Of a stretch of 5,508 nt of DNA, positions 1-5,508 are shown in pieces. Both the position numbers and the translations under genes were made by a program. The notes beneath the pieces are model-generated. The model made no database searches, had not been told where the DNA came from, and saw nothing but the letters and a program-made list of their open reading frames with translations. The stretch is from Acidobacteriota bacterium (lineage in GTDB: Bacteria; Acidobacteriota; Terriglobia; Versatilivoradales; Versatilivoraceae), in contig JAPPFQ010000236.1 of assembly GCA_028875135.1 (NCBI GenBank), forward strand, positions 1 to 5,508. Reading direction: 5' to 3'. Numbering within the stretch: position 1 is the stretch's first letter; each line of letters begins with the position of its first letter.

Positions 1-471
1 CCCTGCCTCTTCACCCCGCGCCTCAGGCTGGGATATCTCCTGCTGCATGAGGATCCGATACAGGCCATCGAGCTCTTTCGCCAGGTGACCGACATCGATC
101 CCCAGCGGCTGGAGGTGAACGCGCTCATTGGCGAAGCCTACGAAATACTGGGGGACGGGGCCTCTGATCCCGAGGACAAGGAAGCCTTTTATCTGCAAGC
201 GGTCCGTGCGCTGAGTGCCGAGCTGGCCCTTTCGCCCGTCACCGAGCTGACCCGTCGCCTGACGGGTGACGAGGCCAACAATGCCCATGCCCATTGGAAA
301 TTGGCAAGGATTCAGGAGAAGTTGAACAACCATCCGGAGGCATTGTTCGCGCTCGATCAGTATCTCAAGGCCACCCGTTGGCACAGCGATGTCTACCCCT
401 GGAGGATTCCCCTGGCCCAACGACGCATGGAGCAATTGAGAGCACGCCTGGGTCCGTCGGCGGGCGAGTGA
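1..471 (+). CDS. TPR-repeat protein, 3' end only (5' truncated by window)
   Basis: The frame is open from base 1 to the TGA at 469-471 (156 codons), so the true start lies outside the window; a GTG at 85 is in frame but would cut through a repeat. The visible protein is helical. Its first 35 or so residues (PRLRLGYLLL then AIELFRQV, ending TDIDPQ) have the paired-helix pattern of a tetratricopeptide repeat, and a second repeat lies near the end (AHWKLARIQEKL, then PEALFALDQYLKA). The region between them is acidic and helical but less repeat-like. TPR domains bind other proteins, so a scaffold or assembly role for the downstream exported proteins is possible, but that is inference. In many environmental bacteria TPR tails are fused to haem-binding heads, so this could also be the C-terminus of a cytochrome like the gene at 5065; no haem motif is visible in this fragment. 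It ends 18 bases before the barrel gene, probably in the same operon. Confidence 0.8.
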   Translation, partial: PCLFTPRLRLGYLLLHEDPIQAIELFRQVTDIDPQRLEVNALIGEAYEILGDGASDPEDKEAFYLQAVRALSAELALSPVTELTRRLTGDEANNAHAHWKLARIQEKLNNHPEALFALDQYLKATRWHSDVYPWRIPLAQRRMEQLRARLGPSAGE

Positions 472-478
472 AAGGTCT

Positions 479-483
479 GGTGA
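479..483 (+). promoter_or_regulatory. Probable ribosome binding site for the barrel gene
   Basis: GGTGA, part of the extended 16S-complementary sequence, lies 5 bases before the ATG at 490 and overlaps the in-frame TGA at 481-483 that closes the reading frame upstream. It supports ATG 490 as the start. An AAAGG at 471-475 is 14 bases away and less likely to be used. Confidence 0.45.
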
Positions 484-489
484 GCCAGC

Positions 490-2070
490 ATGGCGCTCCG
501 CTATGTCACATTGCCTGCCGCCGTGGTCGGCCTTTGCCTGGTTGCCTACTCCCAGTCCTCCCGGCTCACCATCGAAGACGCCTGGAACGACCTGTTGGGC
601 AATCCTGCCCGCAAAGGAACCGAGAGCCTCCTGGCTTCCCCGGAACCTCCGGCTCCCAAGAACGCCGCTCGGGATTTTGCCGACCATTTTTTCTATAACA
701 CCCGTTCCGAATATGTTCACCAGCAGGCCACCTTCAGCGGCCGGCCCACCCTGACCGGCGTCGTCGACCGTGAACCGGGACCGGTGGCCGATCCCACGGC
801 CATTCCCTTTCCCGGCGCCTTTCAGCCTCACTCCGGCCATTTCTACTCGTCAATGAACTGGGGAACCCGAGGTTGGCTCTCACCGCGAATCAACACCAAC
901 TTTTCCCTCCGCTATCGCCAGGACCTTTCGGCCCTCGACATCGGTTCTCCCGCTCGATCGGTGCTGAATACCTTTCCCCGGAATCGGTTGTTTGAGCTGA
1001 CCACCGGTGTGGTTGAGCTGAACGGGCTGACCCGGCAGGGGACTCTTTCCGATTCGACCCTGCGCCTGGGTCGGCAGAACATTTTCGGGGCCGAGATGGC
1101 GACGGTGGACGGATTCTCGTTTGCCCTGGATCGCCCGAAGTACCGGGTAAGCCTATTCGGAGGACGGCGCTTCACCTACTACTCCAACCCACGGCAGCGG
1201 GCCATCGGCGGCGGGAGCCTCGGTTTCCGGCTGCCGGGAGGCGGCAGCTTCGAGTACCAGGGCCTGTTCCATGTCAGAGGGATCCACCGGCTGGTTTTTC
1301 GCCAGCCATTGGAGCCCTCCTGGATCGTGGGGGCTCACTACAAATCGGTAGGTTCCAGGCCGGTCGACTTCGGCGCTCAACTGAGTTACCTGCCTGCCGA
1401 CGGGCTTACGGGAGCACGGTTCGCTTTTGCCCAGAAACTGTCGGAACACGACTTCATCTACGACTATACCCTTTGGGTCAGAGACGGAGATTCCTTCAAT
1501 CGCCTGAGAAGACTGAACTTCGGCGTCATTTCGCCCCACCGACAGTATTCCGTCGAGGCCCACCGCCGGATTTTCGAGGCGGCCACGGTGGGGGGAGCCG
1601 TTTGGGTGCGCCGCTTGAACCGGGAGAGCGATGCCGGTCCCTTCGACACCTCGTTCGAGGACTATCGAACCCATCTCAGGCTGTTCCCTCTGCGACGAAC
1701 AACCGTGCTGCTGGAGCTTCACCGCCGCCGCACCGATCGTCCCAGCCCGCTTGGGGCCCAAGGCTTCGACGATGTGCGCAACGCCGGTGAGACTCGCACA
1801 CGGGACATCAGCATTGAGGTCAGCCGCTCTTTCGGCGAGGATCGGCTTGGGCTCACCGCCGGGGGCTACCATCGAGAGATCGACTTGCAGAATCGATTCT
1901 TTTTCATAGACAAAGCCCGGGTTCTGGGCGGCATCGGCGGGGCCTGGTTTCGGCTGGATCAGCGCACCCGCCTATACTTTCGTTACGGGCTGGATGAGGA
2001 CTTCACCATCTTCAGGCCCAGCCTGCAACGATTCCAAACCTATCGCATGGGATTGGACTGGAGTCTCTGA
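490..2070 (+). CDS. Exported outer-membrane beta-barrel protein, putative porin partner of the multihaem cytochrome
   Basis: The 526-residue product starts with a short basic n-region (MALR) and a hydrophobic stretch (residues 5-20), consistent with a Sec signal peptide cleaved near residues 20-24. Cys16 is inside the hydrophobic stretch without a proper lipobox, so it is not called a lipoprotein. After a linker of about 95 residues rich in Pro and charge, the protein from about residue 117 alternates polar and hydrophobic residues in many 9-12 residue strands with aromatic belts (for example 134-143, 218-231, 277-286, 292-301, 308-317, 321-330, 404-413, 437-447, 452-462, 477-489, 493-500), ending in a strand at 515-526 (FQTYRMGLDWSL). 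The terminal residue is Leu rather than the usual Phe. A GRQ...DG...FGG arrangement (residues 194-225) resembles other large porin-like barrels. I estimate 18 or more strands. It is shorter than MtrB-type barrels (about 700 residues), and I see no MtrB-specific N-terminal CxxC. Its position just before a 15-haem cytochrome suggests it sheathes that protein in the outer membrane. The alternative is an unrelated porin or transporter. Confidence 0.75.
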   Translation: MALRYVTLPAAVVGLCLVAYSQSSRLTIEDAWNDLLGNPARKGTESLLASPEPPAPKNAARDFADHFFYNTRSEYVHQQATFSGRPTLTGVVDREPGPVADPTAIPFPGAFQPHSGHFYSSMNWGTRGWLSPRINTNFSLRYRQDLSALDIGSPARSVLNTFPRNRLFELTTGVVELNGLTRQGTLSDSTLRLGRQNIFGAEMATVDGFSFALDRPKYRVSLFGGRRFTYYSNPRQRAIGGGSLGFRLPGGGSFEYQGLFHVRGIHRLVFRQPLEPSWIVGAHYKSVGSRPVDFGAQLSYLPADGLTGARFAFAQKLSEHDFIYDYTLWVRDGDSFNRLRRLNFGVISPHRQYSVEAHRRIFEAATVGGAVWVRRLNRESDAGPFDTSFEDYRTHLRLFPLRRTTVLLELHRRRTDRPSPLGAQGFDDVRNAGETRTRDISIEVSRSFGEDRLGLTAGGYHREIDLQNRFFFIDKARVLGGIGGAWFRLDQRTRLYFRYGLDEDFTIFRPSLQRFQTYRMGLDWSL

Positions 2071-2119
2071 CTGTCCGGAGAAGATAGTGCGACCGGAATC
2101 CCGACCAGCAAAATAAGCC

Positions 2120-2123
2120 GGAG
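2120..2123 (+). promoter_or_regulatory. Ribosome binding site supporting the TTG start of the cytochrome gene
   Basis: GGAG ends 4 bases before TTG 2128. No ATG or GTG in this frame offers a better start: the next candidate, GTG 2185, has no such site and would remove the basic n-region of the signal peptide. The site therefore decides the start, though the spacing is a little short. Confidence 0.5.
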
Positions 2124-2127
2124 ACAC

Positions 2128-3450
2128 TTGGAAACGCTTGCATTCATCGCCAGGAGAAAGCGCCGGTCTCGACTCATCGGTGGTGTGCTGCTGACCGCTG
2201 TTGCAGCGGCCCTGGCTGCCGAACAGGTCGGCGGAAAAGAGCCCGGAGCCCCTCCGGCCGACTATCAATTGCATGAGCACCACGTAGGTCAACTGGGCCT
2301 GGAATGCAGTGACTGCCATGTGCCGATGCAACCGGAATCGGTGGTGCTGGCCCGTCCGGGCCACGCTCGATGCGTCTCCTGTCACCAGGAGGACTTTCGG
2401 GGCCAACCCGGGGTTGGCCTTTGCCAGGAGTGCCATGCCTCCTTGCAGCCCACGGGCTCGGACGACCTGCGGCCCTATCCCGAGTTCGGCAAGCCGCAGG
2501 CGCTCCTGTTCCAGTTCTCCCATGCACAGCACCTGGACAAGGAAGAGCGCCTGAATCCGGCTACAGGGTTTCGCGCCGATTGCACCTTTTGCCACAAGTT
2601 TGAGGGAGAGGGGGTTTTCGCCGGGTTTCCGGGCCACACTGAATGCGCCGCCTGCCATGCCAGGCCCGACATCCTGCCCAACCTCACGGCCCGTTCCACC
2701 AGCGCAGACTGCAGCCAGTGCCACGGTGCCGCCGAGCGGGCCAACCCGGGCTTCAGCAAGGAGCGGCGGCTGACGGGATCTCACCACGCCCCGGGGCCGG
2801 CAGTGAACCTGAAGTTCGCCCATCTGCCCCATCTGCGATCGGATGAGGCCGAACCCGTCTCGTGCGTCACCTGCCACTACCAGATCCCCCAGAGTCAGCG
2901 CCTGGCGGATCTCAGCCACCCGGAAATCCTGGACTGTGTGGCCTGCCACGACGGGCAGCAGGAGTTGGTGTCCCATTTCAGGATGGAGGATTGCCAAGCC
3001 TGCCACCTCGAGCCTCGGGAAGGGGTCCTGCCCGCCAGCCACAGCCGCACTGTCAAGCCCCTGTCCCACAGCGCCACTTTCCGCAGACACCACCAGGAGG
3101 AAGCCTCGGCCGGGAACGCCAAGTGCTTCGTTTGCCACACCCATGTTTCCCCTGCCGTTCGCCGGGGAGGGGATTGCGCGGCTTGCCACCAGGTGATGCG
3201 GCCCCTGTCCCACACGCCGCGCTGGCGGGATGCCATACACGGCAAGCAGGCGGCTCTGGATCGCCAGGCCTGCGCTGTCTGTCACACGGCCGACACCTGT
3301 TCGCGATGCCACAACCAGGTTCCCAGAAGCCACCTTCCGCTTGGACTGTTCAAGGCCGGGGCCCACGCCGACCTGGCCACCCTGCAGTTGCGCTCCTGCT
3401 TTACCTGCCACACCTTCGAGGAGAGCTGCGCGGCCTGCCACCTGCCGTAA
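2128..3450 (+). CDS. Periplasmic 15-haem c-type cytochrome built from c7-like triheme units
   Basis: The 440-residue product has a Sec signal (basic residues 9-15, hydrophobic 16-31, cleavage near ALA-A, 28-31). It carries 15 CxxCH motifs, first Cys at residues 60, 82, 99, 152, 173, 195, 246, 270, 289, 333, 350, 382, 391, 424 and 434: one haem per about 27 mature residues. Haems fall in triplets with a period of 87-94 residues (60, 152, 246, 333). Units 2 and 3 begin with F-x-H-x-x-H (FSHAQH at 130-135, FAHLPH at 230-235), and GH or SH precedes middle haems, the layout of cytochrome c7/c3-type domains with bis-His ligation. The last part switches to close diheme pairs (382/391 and 424/434) joined by P-x-x-H type linkers. 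No membrane anchor or lipobox is seen, so it is probably soluble in the periplasm or held in the barrel encoded upstream. By size and neighbour it is comparable to MtrA/PioA/ExtA-type electron carriers, but the haem count (15) is unlike the 10 of MtrA. It could instead be a periplasmic reductase subunit. It ends 19 bases before the next gene. Confidence 0.92.
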   Translation: METLAFIARRKRRSRLIGGVLLTAVAAALAAEQVGGKEPGAPPADYQLHEHHVGQLGLECSDCHVPMQPESVVLARPGHARCVSCHQEDFRGQPGVGLCQECHASLQPTGSDDLRPYPEFGKPQALLFQFSHAQHLDKEERLNPATGFRADCTFCHKFEGEGVFAGFPGHTECAACHARPDILPNLTARSTSADCSQCHGAAERANPGFSKERRLTGSHHAPGPAVNLKFAHLPHLRSDEAEPVSCVTCHYQIPQSQRLADLSHPEILDCVACHDGQQELVSHFRMEDCQACHLEPREGVLPASHSRTVKPLSHSATFRRHHQEEASAGNAKCFVCHTHVSPAVRRGGDCAACHQVMRPLSHTPRWRDAIHGKQAALDRQACAVCHTADTCSRCHNQVPRSHLPLGLFKAGAHADLATLQLRSCFTCHTFEESCAACHLP

Positions 3451-3458
3451 GGAGAATC

Positions 3459-3464
3459 GGAAGG
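3459..3464 (+). promoter_or_regulatory. Ribosome binding site for the Tat-signal gene
   Basis: GGAAGG lies 5 bases before ATG 3470. A stronger-looking TAAGGAG (3448-3454) overlaps the cytochrome stop codon but is 15 bases away. Together with the Tat motif directly after the ATG it fixes the start at 3470, although the frame stays open further upstream inside the cytochrome gene. Confidence 0.6.
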
Positions 3465-3469
3465 CTCCC

Positions 3470-4714
3470 ATGAAACGCAGAGAGTTCCTGGCTGCTTCGA
3501 CCACCGCCCCGGCATTGCTGTTTGCCCGGACAGGGGAAGGCCGGGAAGCCACCGCCAATCAGGATGGCTTCTTGAAGGAGCACGGCTTTTGGGACTACAC
3601 CACCCCGGGGGCCGGAGGCATGGAGTCCTACGCGCAGGATGACTACCTTTCTCTGCTCGACGACATGGCCGGGGCAGGCATGAACTCCCTGATGATTTAC
3701 GTGAAGTGGCTGACCACCGGTTACCGGTCCCGCCTCCCTTTTCAGGACCAGTCTCCCGACAACCCGGTCATCGCCTCCGACAACTCCCTGCTGCAGCGGG
3801 CCATCGAGGAGGCGGGCAAGCGGGGGATCAAGGTCTGGCTGGGAGGCGCCGTGACCTATTTCGACACCTCCAGGTTTCGAGCCGATCCCTACCGAACCTA
3901 CACCCGGTTGAGCGGGTTCGATCTGCCGGTCGAGGTGGGGCTATACGACACGGACACTCCCGGCATCACCGAGCGGATCGTGCAGATCTACGAGGAACTG
4001 GTGGAGCTGTTTCCGGGCGCCGGAGGCCTGGAGGTGGAGCTTGAAGGGGCAGGAGTGGAGAACCCCCGCCGAATCCCCCTCTATGATCGATGGGCCCGGG
4101 AGAACGGAAGACCGCCATTTGCGGAACTGGGCCACCCGTTCAATCCCCGGTCTTTCGACGTGCCCGACTGGCGCGACTACACCACCGATTCCCGCCTGCG
4201 GGTGCTCCGGGCGGTTGAGGATGCCGTGCGGGCCAAGGGGTTTCGGGGGGACCTGTCGACGATCTGCGAAACGGGCTCGTCATCCTACGCCCTGGGTCAG
4301 GCCGTCAATCTGAAGCGGTTCCACGCGCGCTTTCCCCACTGGGTCGCCACCACCTACGAGTACGACAAGTGGGACCACCGCTACGGCATGATGGACCTCT
4401 GCATCGATCACCCCAAGCACGAGGGGCTCCAGGTGTTTTATCTGCCCCGAGGCGTCATGACCTGGGGAAACGAGTGGCCTCTGCCGATTCCCCTGGAGCG
4501 CAGTTGGCGGATGGACCTGGAGGACATTCGAAGATTCAAGCCCCGGGGAGTGTGGTGGTTCGGAAGCGGGGGGCGCAACGAAGGCGCCCACGTGAGCCTT
4601 GCCCGACTGCGCAAGTCCGGCTACGCCAGCGGAGCGGAAGCCCGGCGGGCCCTCTTGAGCGTGGCGTCGGAACTGCGGCTTGGGGACGTGAACCGCCCAG
4701 CCACCAGGAAATAA
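3470..4714 (+). CDS. Tat-exported TIM-barrel-like protein, putative glycoside hydrolase
   Basis: The 414-residue product opens with MKRREFLAAS, a clear twin-arginine signal (RR at 3-4, F at 6, L at 7) followed by a short hydrophobic part to about residue 19; cleavage may be near residue 19 or 29. The mature part alternates beta-strands and helices as in a (beta/alpha)8 barrel: a strand at 72-79 (NSLMIYVK), helix 105-118 ending KRG, strand 120-129 (IKVWLGGAVT), helix 165-181, an acidic strand 187-192 (LEVELE), helix 241-257, strand 262-268 (LSTICET), strand 291-297 (WVATTYE), strand 320-325 and a Trp-rich strand near 360-366 (GVWWFGSG). Glu188/190/192 and Glu267 lie at strand ends where retaining glycosidases of this fold carry catalytic acids, but this placement is inference and I cannot assign a GH family. 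Aromatic residues are frequent, as in sugar-binding clefts. Tat export suggests folding before export. It lies 19 bases after the cytochrome and is probably co-transcribed. The fold call is moderate, the substrate unknown. Confidence 0.7.
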   Translation: MKRREFLAASTTAPALLFARTGEGREATANQDGFLKEHGFWDYTTPGAGGMESYAQDDYLSLLDDMAGAGMNSLMIYVKWLTTGYRSRLPFQDQSPDNPVIASDNSLLQRAIEEAGKRGIKVWLGGAVTYFDTSRFRADPYRTYTRLSGFDLPVEVGLYDTDTPGITERIVQIYEELVELFPGAGGLEVELEGAGVENPRRIPLYDRWARENGRPPFAELGHPFNPRSFDVPDWRDYTTDSRLRVLRAVEDAVRAKGFRGDLSTICETGSSSYALGQAVNLKRFHARFPHWVATTYEYDKWDHRYGMMDLCIDHPKHEGLQVFYLPRGVMTWGNEWPLPIPLERSWRMDLEDIRRFKPRGVWWFGSGGRNEGAHVSLARLRKSGYASGAEARRALLSVASELRLGDVNRPATRK

Positions 4715-4759
4715 TCAATTGAAAAATCCTATTCCCCCGCACTGTCGTGGGTTATGGGA

Positions 4760-4870
4760 GAGCTGCGAAGCTGCGGTCGGAGTCGGTAACCTGGCGAGAT
4801 GCCCCGTACAGGCCATCCTTATAGAGCTGCGTAGCAGCGGCTCAGGGTAGCCCCGGGTGGCAACCCGGGG
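4760..4870. repeat. REP-like palindromic intergenic element with two related half-sites
   Basis: GAGCTGCGAAGCTGCGG at 4760-4776 recurs as GAGCTGCGTAGCAGCGG at 4824-4840 (15 of 17 identical). In the second copy GCTGC/GCAGC (4826-4830 with 4834-4838) forms a small hairpin with a 3-base loop. It is followed by a perfect 8-bp stem, CCCCGGGT (4851-4858) with ACCCGGGG (4863-4870), around a 4-base loop. Two hairpins in a row in a gene-free gap, with a partial second copy, is the layout of dispersed REP-type elements, which often sit after the 3' end of operons. No U-run follows the stems, so a rho-independent terminator is not supported. Repetition elsewhere in the genome cannot be seen from here. 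Confidence 0.5.
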
Positions 4871-4940
4871 TCGTATCCCACACCCTCTACTCAAGACTTC
4901 GGTCTCCCGTTGGGGACCCGTTTCGCCCCTACCGCTTCTC

Positions 4941-4970
4941 TTGGGCCCGGCCGGAACAGTGTGCCATAAT
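4941..4970 (+). promoter_or_regulatory. Putative sigma70-type promoter for the gene at 5065
   Basis: TTGGGC (4941-4946) and CATAAT (4965-4970) are 18 bases apart. The -10 box matches the consensus at 5 of 6 positions, the -35 box at only 3 of 6. Transcription would start near 4977, leaving a leader of about 90 bases. It is the best match in the gap and would make the last gene a separate unit from the operon to its left. Confidence 0.35.
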
Positions 4971-5064
4971 CGCCATAGTGGAAGTTTGGCGAGTACCTGC
5001 CGCAGCTCGCCTGGGCGCATGACCGGGGCGCCTGATGGCGTGAAGCCCCCGAAACCAGAGTCTC

Positions 5065-5508
5065 ATGGCAGTCATTCTTCTAATGATGACGCTGCTGTCC
5101 CTGCTGGGGCCGACAACGTCCCTGGCCCGGGATGCCCCGGTTCAGGAACAGGGTCGGCCGGTACAGGTACTGGACTACGGATACGTCTCATCTTCGGAGT
5201 GCCGCAGCTGCCATCCGGAGAACCACGCCAGTTGGCATGCCTCCTACCATCGGACCATGACCCAGGTCGCGACCCCGGAAGCTCTGGCTATACCCATCAC
5301 GCAGGTGGAGTTGAAGCTGGAAGGCCAGACCTACCATTTGAAGCGGGAAGGGGATCGGATATGGGCGGATATGCCCCACCCGTCCATGGGGCGCATCAAG
5401 AGGCGCATCGTCCTGACCACGGGGTCGCACCATTTCCAGATGTACTGGTTTTCCAGCGGCTCGACGCGCAAGCTGGAGCTGTTTCCCTTTGTCTACGCCA
5501 TCCAGGAA
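5065..5508 (+). CDS. Exported c-type cytochrome, N-terminal part (3' truncated by window)
   Basis: The frame runs open from ATG 5065 to the last base (148 codons). The start is the first possible one after the in-frame TGA at 5041; the ribosome binding site is weak, and ATG 5083 is an alternative. Residues 1-21 are strongly hydrophobic (MAVILLMMTLLSLLG...SLA), a signal peptide or anchor lacking the usual basic n-region, with a possible cleavage at SLA-R. A CxxCH haem motif sits at 46-50 (CRSCH), preceded by YVSSSE and followed by a His-rich stretch (H50, H54, H58, H62) ending in TMTQVA. The part after that (about 78-148) is a beta-rich segment with SHH at 121-123 and a hydrophobic, aromatic end (YWFSSGS, FPFVYAI). 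This head is the type I know from multihaem cytochromes of Acidobacteriota and Planctomycetes that often carry more CxxCH motifs and a C-terminal TPR region; those parts would lie beyond the window. It points the same way as the operon but is probably separately expressed. Confidence 0.8.
   Translation, partial: MAVILLMMTLLSLLGPTTSLARDAPVQEQGRPVQVLDYGYVSSSECRSCHPENHASWHASYHRTMTQVATPEALAIPITQVELKLEGQTYHLKREGDRIWADMPHPSMGRIKRRIVLTTGSHHFQMYWFSSGSTRKLELFPFVYAIQE

Larger units (their letters stand above)
4715..5064. other. 350-base intergenic region between the operon and the next cytochrome gene
   Basis: No credible gene is seen on either strand; a 101-codon open frame on the minus strand (4715-5020) has Arg/Gly/Pro-rich low-quality composition and runs through the palindromes. 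The left 20 bases are AT-rich compared with the flanks. The rest holds the REP-like element, a small UUCG hairpin near 4894-4905, and a promoter-like sequence at 4941-4970. No tRNA or other RNA gene was recognised. Confidence 0.7.

Noticed and set aside
520..540. Possible lipoprotein signal at Cys16 of the barrel protein
   Set aside because: The residues before the Cys (V-G-L) do not fit a lipobox, and the Cys lies in the middle of the hydrophobic segment.
294..698. 134-codon plus-strand frame bridging the TPR gene and the barrel gene
   Set aside because: It overlaps both genes in a different frame, with Gly/Arg/Pro-rich sequence and no motif.
1153..1872. 239-codon open frame on the minus strand inside the barrel gene
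   Set aside because: It overlaps a plus-strand gene with clear strand periodicity, has no recognisable fold or export signal, and is of a length expected by chance at this GC content.
3230..3469. Upstream in-frame extension of the Tat-signal gene
   Set aside because: The extension lies within the cytochrome gene in another frame and is Arg/Pro/Ala-rich. The Tat motif and the GGAAGG site place the start at 3470.
1972..3558. 528-codon open frame on the minus strand across the whole cytochrome gene
   Set aside because: It is the mirror of a high-GC coding region: low-complexity Gly/Ala/Val/Arg composition, no recognisable domain, and the opposite strand has 15 regularly spaced haem motifs with a signal peptide.
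4851..4870. 8-bp GC stem as a rho-independent terminator of the operon
   Set aside because: No T-run follows the stem on either strand, and it is over 130 bases from the stop codon; a repeat element explains it better.
4715..5020. 101-codon minus-strand frame in the intergenic gap
   Set aside because: It runs through the palindromic element and the promoter-like sequence and has no recognisable protein feature.
1..5508. CRISPR array, tRNA, rRNA, insertion sequence or phage genes
   Set aside because: No regular direct repeats with spacers, cloverleaf, ribosomal RNA core sequence, transposase motif or phage protein was seen.

Overview
High-GC bacterial DNA with tightly packed plus-strand genes. 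The protein set (TPR protein, outer-membrane beta-barrel, many-haem cytochrome, Tat-exported TIM-barrel-like protein, and a second cytochrome of the CxxCH/His-rich type) points to a Gram-negative, diderm, respiratory soil or sediment organism. Acidobacteriota or a relative is my best guess, from the style of the last gene and of the intergenic palindromes; no marker gene fixes the lineage.

Layout. 1-471 is the 3' end of a TPR protein. 490-2070 encodes a 526-residue exported protein that reads as an outer-membrane beta-barrel. 2128-3450 (TTG start) encodes an exported c-type cytochrome with 15 CxxCH motifs. 3470-4714 encodes a 414-residue Tat-signal protein with a probable TIM-barrel, glycosidase-like fold. 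Gaps between these genes are 18, 57 and 19 bases, so they look like one operon whose promoter lies left of the window. 4715-5064 is a non-coding gap holding palindromic repeat-like hairpins and a plausible promoter. 5065-5508 is the 5' part of a further exported cytochrome gene that runs off the right edge.

Working model. The barrel and the 15-haem cytochrome side by side suggest a porin-cytochrome conduit that moves electrons across the outer membrane, comparable in logic to MtrAB, PioAB or the Geobacter porin-cytochrome complexes but without obvious sequence identity to them. The cytochrome is built of repeated c7-like three-haem units. TPR proteins often act as assembly scaffolds. The role of the Tat-exported TIM-barrel-like protein in such an operon is unexplained and is the oddest part of the locus. 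No inner-membrane quinol oxidase and no clear extracellular terminal cytochrome are visible, so the pathway is incomplete within this window.
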